Source: Siphonodentalium dalli
Lineage: Eukaryota; Mollusca; Scaphopoda; Gadilida; Siphonodentaliidae
Length of the DNA stretch: 64,000 nucleotides
Assembly: GCA_032622095.1 (NCBI GenBank)
Contig: CP136061.1
Location: 45,145,797-45,209,796, forward strand
Direction: 5' to 3'
Position 1 is the stretch's first letter. Every line of letters starts with the position of its first letter. Positions 38,601-50,600 of the stretch are shown one piece after another. Below the pieces are notes generated by a model, which saw only the letters and a list, made by a program, of their open reading frames with translations, did not search any database and was not told the origin of the DNA. The translations under genes and the position numbers were made by a program.

Positions 38601-41600
38601 ATAATATTGGAAGTGGCTGAACAACTCACTAAATTATAGAGCATGTTGTTCGCCACTAACAATATGGCACATGAAACATCTGGGGTAATAATGTAAGCGC
38701 TTCTAGCTACACCTGGGATTAAGCACTATATAAATGCTATTATTATTATATGAATGCAACAAAAAGACGTTTATTGCAAAATTAAAACATACGTCAAATT
38801 TGAGCCCCTCCAGCCCAATTTGACTTGAGTTCATATTGCGCAGTAACCTACTGTAAAGCTATTATTATGTGTAATCCTCTGTTGCTATTAATTTTAGCCA
38901 CTATTCAATTTATCTTAATTTAAGATTCAACTTTGAATTTCTAACACATCTACCTGTTGAATTCTCCCGCCTTATAGCTGATGATTTCTTTGTTTCAGGG
39001 TCTTGTTTCCGTGGATAGAATCGGCACGAATCATCCAGTGATTGAGTACACAGGGAAGGTGATGCTTCGAGAAGAGTTTGACAAAGAAAATCAATTTTTC
39101 CAAAAGTAAGTCAATTTGGTACATTTACCAAGGATGGTGGTGACCCCTTTTCTGTTTTGACTCTTTTTATCTTTGATATTTTGAAAATTTTGAAATTTGA
39201 GTAAACAAGAAGTATTTGTTTCTTAAATCTTAAAGCCACATAGATTTCAGACCTTGATTATACTGATAAATATTCTTAAAGAAGGAATGAAAATGCGATA
39301 TTTGCCAATAAACAGCCAATTTGTTTTCTAAAATTGTTGAAACAAGTATTGCAACTACAAAAAGCCCTTTCTACACCCCACTAACTGTGCGCAACAAAGT
39401 TTGGGGTACAATGTAGTTGAATCAGCTAGACACAACTGTATGGACAGACAACTTTATGCAAGCTCTTATATCTTCATTTACAGTCGATTTCGCTTTATTG
39501 CATAGCGTCGGTGCATGGCCTTTCTCATGCTATTAACCGAATATGCATAAAGCCGAAATCACCCCATCAACCCATTTCATGTTCTTAAAAAGTTAGTTTG
39601 TTCCGTAGTACCACGAAATGGCGAAATAGTGAAATCATTATGTTGCTGTCTATCAATTTCAAATTTCATCTCATACCTTGTTGTAAATTACTATTATGTC
39701 AATAAACTGATTCATTAACATCTTTATTTGTTTTTTACATGTATACATACCATCATTATCACGCACAAAAAAACATTAAGAAAAAAAACCATTTTATGAA
39801 CGTGTTGTTTTTAATTTCCCATCCCATAATTTTATAGATAAATATGTATGGGAGGCCAGACCAAACACATTCCTTGTTATTTCCATTACAGAATGGATAT
39901 GTATGGGAGGCCAGACCAAACACATTCCTTGTTATTTCCATTACAGAATGGATATGTATTGAGTACGCAATTGTGGTTAATACTTTATTTTAATTTAAAC
40001 GAACATGATAAAAACAGCAAAAACAACAATTACAACAACAACAACATTAATAAATCACATTTACGGAATCCAGTTTACAAATTCGGTTATAGCACACTGT
40101 CGTCGCCTCTTGCTAACTATTTTCTGGAAACGTTTCTGCAAATAGTACAGCGCATTCCAGTCCATTGTGTCGTCATCGTCGTTTTCTTCAAAAAACTGTC
40201 TCATGTTACTGATTCAGCGTCATCGTCGTCAGATTCGGGAGCTGCGGGTCGGATTTCACTTGCTATCTCTTCATCGGTCGGGCTGCCGAAACAGTCTACC
40301 TCTTCATCGGTCGTGATGAATTCCTGGATGTCTTCTTTTGAATATCCATCGGGGATGGTGATGTCCTCCAATGGATCTTCGTCTTCAACGGTTGTCGGGT
40401 TGTCGTCTTCCGATTTTCGGAAGCCGCCCTTCCTGAAGCAATTGGCTATCGTCTCCTGCTTCACGTCTGACCAACATCGATTCAGCATGTGCATAGATTC
40501 CAGGAGGTCGATAGTCTTCGTTATTTGACTGGATGATCTCATCTTTCTTCGGTTGGATACGTGAGACCTGGGACTGAGAACAACCCAGTTTCTTTGCGAT
40601 TTCTGTCTGTGTGAATTTTTGCTCTAAAAGTTTAATCACTTCGTACTTGTCAGCTAAGGAAAGGTCGTTGCGTTTTCGTTTTGAAGACATGATGAATGAT
40701 ATGCTGTACACTGATAACCAATAGCCTTTATACTGAGAAATGTTTTGATAAAAGCCGACAATAAATCATAGTGAACCATTGTTACACTAATGAGTTGAAA
40801 TCATTGTAAAAACACGACACCATGTGTGTCGGGATGAGAAACAAAGACAGTGTTGTTTTAGTCTTTGTGTCTAACTTGGGGAAACAGTGATGTCAACCAG
40901 CTGTTCATTAAATGATAAGCCATCACTATGTAAACATGTTTCTATTCATTAAATTATTGTCGGCTCAGAAACAAAGAGATCACTGTGTTGGCCTTCTTTT
41001 TGTGTCGGCGACCTTGACACTTTATTGATAGAATTCGCGGAAGCGTCCTTTCACATTCAATAGGATTTTAGGAATTCTAACTGCAAGTGTTTACAATCGT
41101 TTTTATTTTTACACAAAACAAATATACAAGCTTTAATAATTCATATAATTCACACAGAAATAAGGAAACATACAGGAAATGTTTGTGAACAGAAGCATGT
41201 TAGAAGAAATAGAAAAGCACTTTCGGTTTCGGTTTCGGTTTAGTTCACTTCCTTGTTGGGGAATTCCCGGGAACAGAAGCATGTTAGAAGAAATAGAAAA
41301 GCACTTTCGGTTTCGGTTTAGTTCACTTCCTTGTTGGGGAATTCCCTTTCACATTGAATTCTCAGAATTGCAACTGGAACTTCAGGTGTTTACAAACTCA
41401 ACAAACAACCTAATAAATACTCAAATTTTAATAAATCATACAATTCACAAATAAATATGTAAACATACAGGACATGTGTGCCAACAGAAGCATGTTACTG
41501 AGAAGAGATAGAAAACCACGTGTGTTATGAAATTGAAAATTGCCGTCTTCGCTCTCCCGATGGTCATCTTCAACAAATTTGCATTAAGTTTTCCCATAAA

Positions 41601-44600
41601 AAACGTTTTTCAAGGTAAATAATTTTACAAATTGCTATAATTTCGACACCATCAGGTGACTTTTTACCCCTTTTCATCAACATTTTTGGCGATTTTTGTA
41701 TGCATAAAAACGGAATAGAGTCCGACCCTTATGCAAATAAACGATTAAAAAATAGTCTTTTTATGAGAAAATGGTTTGGTGCATGCATATTTTATGCAGA
41801 TAGCCGAAATATGCATTTAAATGATATGCAATTAACTGAAATTGACTGTACTTTCAATGTAAACATCCGGCTTGGCACTGAAAGGGTTAATAATCAAAAT
41901 TGTGTAGTACTATAAACATTTTGGAGTGTTCGAATGAACCATGTCCGTTTAATATGGGTGCTCCACAGTAAATTGACCTCACATTTGATCACTTGTTGCT
42001 GAGTAACATTCAGATAAACACATTCTGCAGTTTATCTTTTTTCTGAGTAAGTTTAAATGTAAAATTAACTTGCAATCATAAGAAGAAGTTCTTGTCCTTG
42101 TCAGAGATATTTAAAAGTATTTGATCTCAAATTAAGTCTGAATTGAATATCGGAATTGAATCGGATCAGGAATAAAATATAAAATATTTACTGGACCCTG
42201 TTTAGAGCCTACTAATTTGTTATCAATTTTATGCTCAACTTGTTTTCTTTCAGGTTAAATCCATATGTGCTATTTTATTCTAATTTTGAAAGTTTGGATC
42301 TCTGTACGGACTCTTCCACCTACGGTAGTGATGCCAGATACGTCCGGAGATCGTGCACTCCTAATTCTGAAGTAAGTGTAGTATCTATTGCTGTATTTCT
42401 CTTGCAGAAACCTACAAGTTATTGTTACGATTAGTTAAAATTTATGATAACAAGCGTACTGGGCAACGATAAGAACTTATCATAACAATAACGTGTAGGT
42501 TTCGCAGTTTAAACCTTTTAGTGCCAGGGGCCGATCTCATCGGCCCTAATTTATGGTCTGTAGAGTGCCCTAAAAAAAATTTTTTTTTTTTTTTTTTGGG
42601 TTAGGCCAATGCATTCTCTTATATATGCGAGGCGACCTATGGTCGACTCGCATATATAAGAGAATGCATTGGCACAGGGTATATGGGTCAATACAAAAAT
42701 CGGTCCTGGCACTCAAAGGGTTAAGTAAAATTGTTTGAGTACTATATGAAAACTCATTATTAGTTAAACAATAATAATGACAGTTTTTATGTGTACCCAC
42801 ACCATGTATGGTACACATAATGCCGACGTCCGGATCAACCATCCGTCGTTCGTCCGTCCGTCTGTCCGTCTAGCCGTCCGTCCGTCTGTCCGCAGACACT
42901 TGCTATCCGATTCGATTACTTGAGTAGTTTTTATCGGATCATGTTCAAATTTTATGTGCATGTTTATGATGACACACCCCTCACCCAGGGCTGGCGATCT
43001 AGAAAATCCAGGAGGGCTATTAATAGCCCTCCTAGATATGCCTAGGAGGGCTATAGCCCTCCTCAACTTTTAAAGTTATGATTTATTTTATCTGAGTTAC
43101 TACTGCCGTTAGTTTGTCTATTTTTGATGTTGTATAACTCCAAAGTGTCCACAGAGTTGTGAATGTCAAAATCCCCCACAGTAATTATGGTATGGTGAAT
43201 ATTTAACTATGTTTTATATGTTGTGATAATCTATATGTACAAGAAACAAAATGTAAGAGTATTTGTACTCAACAATTTGTCAGTCGGTGTCCAACCCATG
43301 CAACGGAATTGGGTGAGTTTGTCCACATTAAAAGCATTCTCCATGAAAGTGTAATTTTACGTAAAATACACAATCAAGAACAATATTAAATCCAGTATAT
43401 TTGCACTTGAATATTGACTGCTTTTTCTCTCAAAGTAATCCATATTCAATTTCCATTGTCGATCGCAGACTGCTGCTTGCAGCGGTCAAGTCGCTATCTA
43501 TAGATTTACTGGGTGTTTGCAATTGGGGACATAGAAAATAGTTTCTGAACTTTAATAATTGAATAACAGTGTAAACTAGAATACGTGGATACATTTAGCT
43601 AATTATATTAAAATATTGTCAATCGAAGCGATAAAAGACGGCTGCAAGCTAAATACAATTTTCACTGATAGGAACCGGAAACGGAACGAAAGGTTGAACT
43701 TAATTGGGACAGTGACATTTGGTTCTCACTATCCACAAACATGTGTCATTTTATCCAGTGAAATATATTGTAAGCTCAATCTTATGAAGAGAAATTATTT
43801 ATTTTGGTCATAAAATGTGTGAGAATCGATCAAAAGATCAGATTTACAAAACAGTTCGTTCCGGAATTTACTGATTCCGCTATAATTCCCATTTGACATT
43901 ACCGTCAAGTCACGCATGCGCACAGTCCCCACACTGTACAATATAATTACGATTTCGATGCAGTATTTTACTCATTAAACACAATAAAATAACTAAATAA
44001 TAAATGTCCTATCGTAGACGAGGCGGGCTATAAAAAGCCCGCCTTGGAAAATTCTAGGCGGGCTGTAGGCGGGCAGCCCGCCAGCCCGCCTTGAGATTTC
44101 CAGGCCTGCTCACCTGTATAGTTTTTGGTATCGATCGGTTGATCGGTTTAGAAATGATTAACACTTTCCATCCATACCTGGTCATATTCTATCTGATGCC
44201 ATAACTCATGTATTTTTTTACCCATTGTGTTCATATTTTATATGCAGGTTTATGATGACACATGGCTCACCTGTATAGTTTTTGGTATCGATTGGTTGAT
44301 CGGTTTAGAAAATAATTAACCCTGCTCACAAATGCTATCCGATGTATCAAAGTCAAAAATTTTCTTCTGATCTGCCTCATATTTCTTACCTAGGTCTTTC
44401 TTAGCACGTTCTTCATCTGTATGGATTTTGGTATTGTTTAGTTAACCCTTTCCACTCTTTTTTAAAATAGAATTCATCCAAGCCAGGATGACTCAAACAT
44501 TTTTCATCTGATCGACACCAATTTTGGTATATGAATTTCTTAACCCTAAATACAGATCAAGTGCGAATATGGGTTTGATCCGGTATATATTAACAGAGTT

Positions 44601-47600
44601 ATGGCCCTTTATAATTCATACATCTTTTCCATGCACTATTAAATTTGAATAGAACAAGACACAACACACACCTGTGTTATTGGAAGGAGATAATTTATTG
44701 CTTTGGACACAGTGACCTGATAGTTCCACTGGTGGCTGCAGACTTAATATAAACATCTGTCAAACTTTGATTGATGTTAGACTCTTTATTCCAGTTCTGT
44801 TCTCTGTTGAAACCATGCAGTTCATGGCATTATTGTTTACAGAGACACTGTTGTTATAACTTAGAAAATAATTAATACAGCATTCCTTAGTTCCATCATA
44901 TGATGTCATTGAAAATGATTAACCCTCTGCACACATCATATGGTCTTCTGATGTTTTTTATTTGATCATTCTCCTATTCTATGTACATGTTGATGGTGAT
45001 CCACTTTTAATTTGCATGGATTTGGGATTAAAATTAACCCATTCGATTGACTCATATTATCTGATAGACATATATTAAATTATCACTTTAACTTTGAGCC
45101 AGGTTCAGTCAGTGTTTCAAGAAATGACCAATTGAAATTCATCATTAGAGGATATGTCTTATTTTTTGAAATTCCCTCAATTGCATTTGGGCTACAGGAT
45201 AATATTAACAGTGCTGGGATTCTTGAGACTGACTTATTGTATGGGTTTCTAAATCCAATGACATGCTTTTTAGCTCACCTGAGACGAAGTCTCCGGTGGA
45301 GCTATAGTCATCACTCCTCGTCCGTCGTCCGTCCGTCCATCCGTCCGTCCGTCCGTCAACAATTCTTTGAACATCTTCTTCTCTGAAACCGTAATGCCGA
45401 ATTGGTTCATATTTGGTGTGGATGTTCCCTAGGTGACTCTCATTCAGATTTGTTCAAATGAGGACACTGGGTCAAATAGTTGCGAAGCCAGGGCCATAAC
45501 TCTGTAATTCTTACAACGACTTCTTCTCAAATTTCATTTGGCCGAATGGGTTCATATTTGGTACAAAGGGTCCTTGGGGGACTGTTATTCAGATTTGTTC
45601 AAATGAGGTCACTGGGTCGAATGTGGGCGGAGCCAGTGACATAACTTAAAAAAAAAAAAATTTGGTCAAATTCAGATTTTTGGAATTTTCACCATACTCA
45701 AATTAACAAACAAAAAATTCATTTTTTAATCATTTTATAAAATTTGAAAAAAGTTACACCATTATAACATCTGCAGAGTTATGAAACTTTAATCTTTAAT
45801 CTTCTGAAATTACAGAAATATTCCATTACCCATCCCCCCTCCCACATGGCCAAGACCCACCCCCACCCTGCAGTGGCCTGCACCCAACCAACATCCCTTC
45901 CAACGGATATCATTTCCAGCTTCCAACTTTAATACCTGTTCTATTAAAGTTGCAGATATCTCTTTGTGGATAAACAGAGAGAAACACATGTCATTAATCA
46001 AGATTAGAATAATATGTCACTGACAGCTTGTATAAACATACTGCTAGCAATTTTAAACAAACTGCCTGAATTTAGTGTGTCTGACATTTGCAGAATGAGG
46101 TTCCCAGAGGGTGAATTTAGTGATGCTATCCCACACAGTGGGCTAGCATCACCAAATTCACCCTCTGGAGACCTCATTTTGCTTAGGCCTCATCTTCTGG
46201 GAAGTATCTATAGTATCAAATTAACATTGTTTTTAGTTACATTTCCCTTCTAGGAAGTTTCTATATCCCCTAATTTGCAGAAGATAAAATTAATAATTGA
46301 TGTGCCCAATGGGTGAACATCAACTTCCAACTGGGGAACTTCAATGTTATCCTAGGTCTGCCATAGCAGTTGAGGGCCTTAGCAGAATGAGGTCCCCAGA
46401 GGGTGAATTTAGTGATGCTAGCCCACTCCAAACGAAGGACAGTTTCCCTCTTAATAGGCTTCCTTCACAAGGACCATCAGGTCTATTTTACTGATATTTA
46501 TCATATGTATGAAGGGTGCTTTTGTGTCTGGGATTCAAATTTATTCAGATGGGGTCACCAGGTTAAATAGGGTGGGACCAGGGACATAACTATATGTATG
46601 GAGCAATCAGGAGGATCCTTTCGTGACTGAGATTCAGATTTGTTAAAATGAGGTCAACCGGTCAATCTGACATACATGTATTGTGTTTTGGGTCCATGGA
46701 TAATTGGGATTCAGACATGTCTAAATGGTTTTAGAAAAAGGCGCTTGTGAGATTGAAAATTTCCAACAATTGAGAAAGTTTGAGGTGTCAGTTGTGAAAT
46801 TCCAACCTAAGACTTGGGGACGGGAGGGGACTTGTTGAACTGGAGGAGGGGGGGGGGGGTGATCAGTAGTGTACATTTGGTAATTTCAAGGTGGATTTTC
46901 ACCAATCTATATATACGTGAAGTCTCTCTAGCACATATCCTGTTTAGAGCTATTTCTTTTAAAGTGATAATGAAAAGTTCTGACTGTTGTGGTCTCCAGA
47001 GTCCCAGTCTTATCAGTCTTTGCAGTCTGGTGAGCGACCCACAGTCATTGACTGTCTTGTTGTTGACTACTCTGTGTTTATCAGTTCATTAGTTTGGGTA
47101 AGATTAACCCCTTACTATCCAATTTGATAACTCAAATATTTCCATTGATTATGTTTATAGTTCTGGCACAGTTTATGATAACACACCTCTAACCTGCATA
47201 GTGAGGGTCATTTGGTTTATTTGCTTAAATATATTAACATCCTTCACCAATCCTGTTGACACAATGTGATAGCTAAATATTTTTTGGATGATTACTCTAT
47301 AAATAATCACATCTGTGATAATCATGACACATTCTTCGCCTGTATAGATTTTGGTATCGATCGAATGGTTGTGATAATATTAACCTTAACTTTAATTATA
47401 TTTAAACTGTTCACAAACATATCTTTCTAATGATCAACTTACAAGAAAATTAACATTTATATCCAATCATTAGCAATCATATTTTATATCCAGGTCTGTA
47501 CATCCCTCACTTCTATAGTTGATCAGGTATTGGTTGTTTTTTAGTGGTGAAATATTAATAGGTTGCTATGAATTTTTAATATGCAGCTGACACAAGATAT

Positions 47601-50600
47601 TATAAACAAAAAAATAGCAATGATAATAAAAAAAACCCACACAATATGTAATGTCTCATGTTCCAATGTAATAAATAGATAAATTGAGTTGCTATGATGT
47701 TTATCTACCTAATTTCTTAACTATTTGATATTTAACAGCTATGGTGCTTCTCTCCGACTATGGATTGAGCTTAATTAAACTTATAACTCTATAAGACATA
47801 CATGTATCTGTGTTGGAGTCACTAATAGGTTGAAATCAAAGCCACGTCTGTTAACATTGTGTTAATGTGAGCAAGGTGCCCAATAAGTGTGATTTCACTT
47901 GTGAATTAATAGTAAGGTGTGAACAGTGTTCACGCTGGACCGAAAAAAACTTTAGCCAAAAGTTTAGCCAAATGAAAATTTCATTAGCCAAATGAAAAAA
48001 ACTTTAGCCAAATGTTTTTTGGCCAAATTAAAAAAAACTTCGGCCAAATTCAATCATGGTTTTCTGGTCGGTTCACAATTGATGACTAAAACGTAAAATC
48101 TAACAGACACAGGTGAAATACACAATAATTTAAATAATTTTTATGAACTAGAAGTATTTTTATATATATCATTTATTAAAAATTTATTAATCTTTATGTG
48201 AAAGAGTGATTGGGGGGGGGGGGGGGGGGGGGGGGGGTAACCCGGGATTGTCCTTCTTAATGTTATTATTTGTTTGTTTTATATCAATATTTTGTTTTAA
48301 ATCATTAAATATTTATCCTTACAAAAATATCTAAGTGACATCTGGAAACTAATAACTTAATATTGTTACGCCATTATCAAATTACAATCTGTCATAAAAG
48401 CATGCATATTATTTTGACTGTATCGGTATTGACGACAAATAGCCACAAAATATCTGTCGTGATTCACATTTGGCTGATTAAGCTATACTAACACTTGGTG
48501 CTCATAAACCTCGACCGTCATAAATACAATGTCATCATAAACATGCATTGTGCGGGAGTCCCGTGAGTGACCAGACAGACAATGGGGGATTAGGGGATTA
48601 AATGTAAAATAATAAACTTTTGCTGTTTCGTGCAGAGTGACGTAATCTTTCTCCAGATTAAAACAGCCTGTTACGAACAAATTGCTTATATAACAGCGTC
48701 AATGCACACTTTACAAAATATTGCTTTCTTCACATTGTCATGATTCAACCACGGTCGGTTTAATGTCCATGCGTCTTTGAATGTCCGTCTTGTGAAAACT
48801 AAAGATGATTGCATATCACTGTATGATCGCTTGGTTGATAGAGTTGTCGATCGGGCTTCCCTTTGTACTGTCCGCGATCGGGTTTCCCTTTGTACAGTCG
48901 GCAATATATTCCCACTTTCGATATTTTCGGACTGGATCGTTCATATGACAGAATTGAAAACCCACTTGCCAAAATTTATGTTAGATTTGGAAATAAAAAT
49001 ATGTTTACTGTACACTAATTGTTAGAGCTTACCTTTTGCTGTTACGGAACGATATTTCATAAGTACGAAAATAATGAAATACTTTTGTCACCTAACTTCG
49101 TCTTGAATGTCGATCTATTGAGCGCTTTTATTAATTAGCTTTCTGACTCCATGCTTTCAGTCTCCATTTGGGGTCAAAAAAAGTTTAGCCAAATGAAATT
49201 TTTATTAGCCAAATTCGAAAAAGATTAGCCATTGGCTAATTTGGCTACCGACAGCGTGAAGTTTTGCACTCATGAAAAGGATGGGGTAAGGATATATGAA
49301 AATAGCTCATCGCTGTCGCCAAGGTATGGGTTAAACATCTGCCGATCGTGATCGGCCTCTCGTTATATAGTGCTTAACCAATTATACTTAATTGTTCTAA
49401 TGAAAATTAGGGGCCTCGGTGGCTCAATCGGTTAGGGGTACAACTCCAAGTCGTTTCCCCCTTCAGCGCTGTCGATAAGGGTTCAAATCCACATGTTTCC
49501 ATCGTGGACTTTGCAACTCGAAATCGTTATCTGGTGGAGTTACCAGTTACTCGCCGGTGGTTTGCCGCACATGGTTGACGAGTTTATCAGCCATTGAAAT
49601 CACTGTTAGATTAGTCGCAAGTGTGCGCATTTCCTCCACCACTAAAACTGGCAAAATGTCGTGATATGACCTTAGTTGCTAAAGCGACAATAAACCCCAA
49701 TCAATCAATCTAATGAAAATTATTACCCTGATGAGCCTGAACACTTAGTAACCATCTACTACTCCCCGGGGACATGGAGGTACAGCCACAATGTGGCTAC
49801 CATACTAATAAGATCATTCACTGCTCATAATCAGGTAACCTTTCAACGCATGGGTGGTGCGAAGCAGACACTATACGAGCGACCTTGCTCAAGGGTCACA
49901 ACTTAGCGTGAAATTTGAATAGGTTATAATCCAACAATTAAACATTGATCAATTCGGCCAAGCCGCTGCTGTGTGAAACTCACATTAGACCAGCGGTGGG
50001 CTGCGAACTGGTCTCATTGTGTTGATAATGAAGACAAGTCCAACGCACTGACCACTGGATTACAGAGCTCCACAGTTATTGTTACGATTATTTTTATCGT
50101 TGCCCAGTATGCTTGTTATCATAAATTTAATTGCTCATTGACATTTTCAATGCTGCCTGACTAGAGTAATGATCGTGCAATTTGTCATCATCCGAAGATA
50201 ATAGGTCTCAGTAAACGAAATGGTGTGTGTTGAAAAGATGTTTTTATCGTATGGCAGTTTTTTAGATTGAATTTCGTCATTCTGAAATTCTGTTTATGAC
50301 AACTTAAGTCTTTCGGTGAACATTTTTGGAATTGATCTGGATTATATGTCCGATCAGGACAGGGTTTGTTTCTACGCGAAGAGTAGCCTCTTGGGGAGTA
50401 GCCTCTTGGGGAGTGATGGATGATGACAAGTAGTGAATAATATTTTTACTTTACAAAAGTCTTTTACAAAATGCATGTGTATCGCAGACATTTCTATTTT
50501 GTTTACAATGGAAACTTTAAAATTACGTCTCAGAGAAATTTATTTTTATAACTGCAAGTTATGCATGGAATCGGAAACATAAAGCAGAATTATGAGTAAC

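Noticed and set aside
49410-49490. Possible tRNA gene (A and B boxes)
   Set aside because: A SINE with tail and target duplication; the same sequence recurs at 56496.
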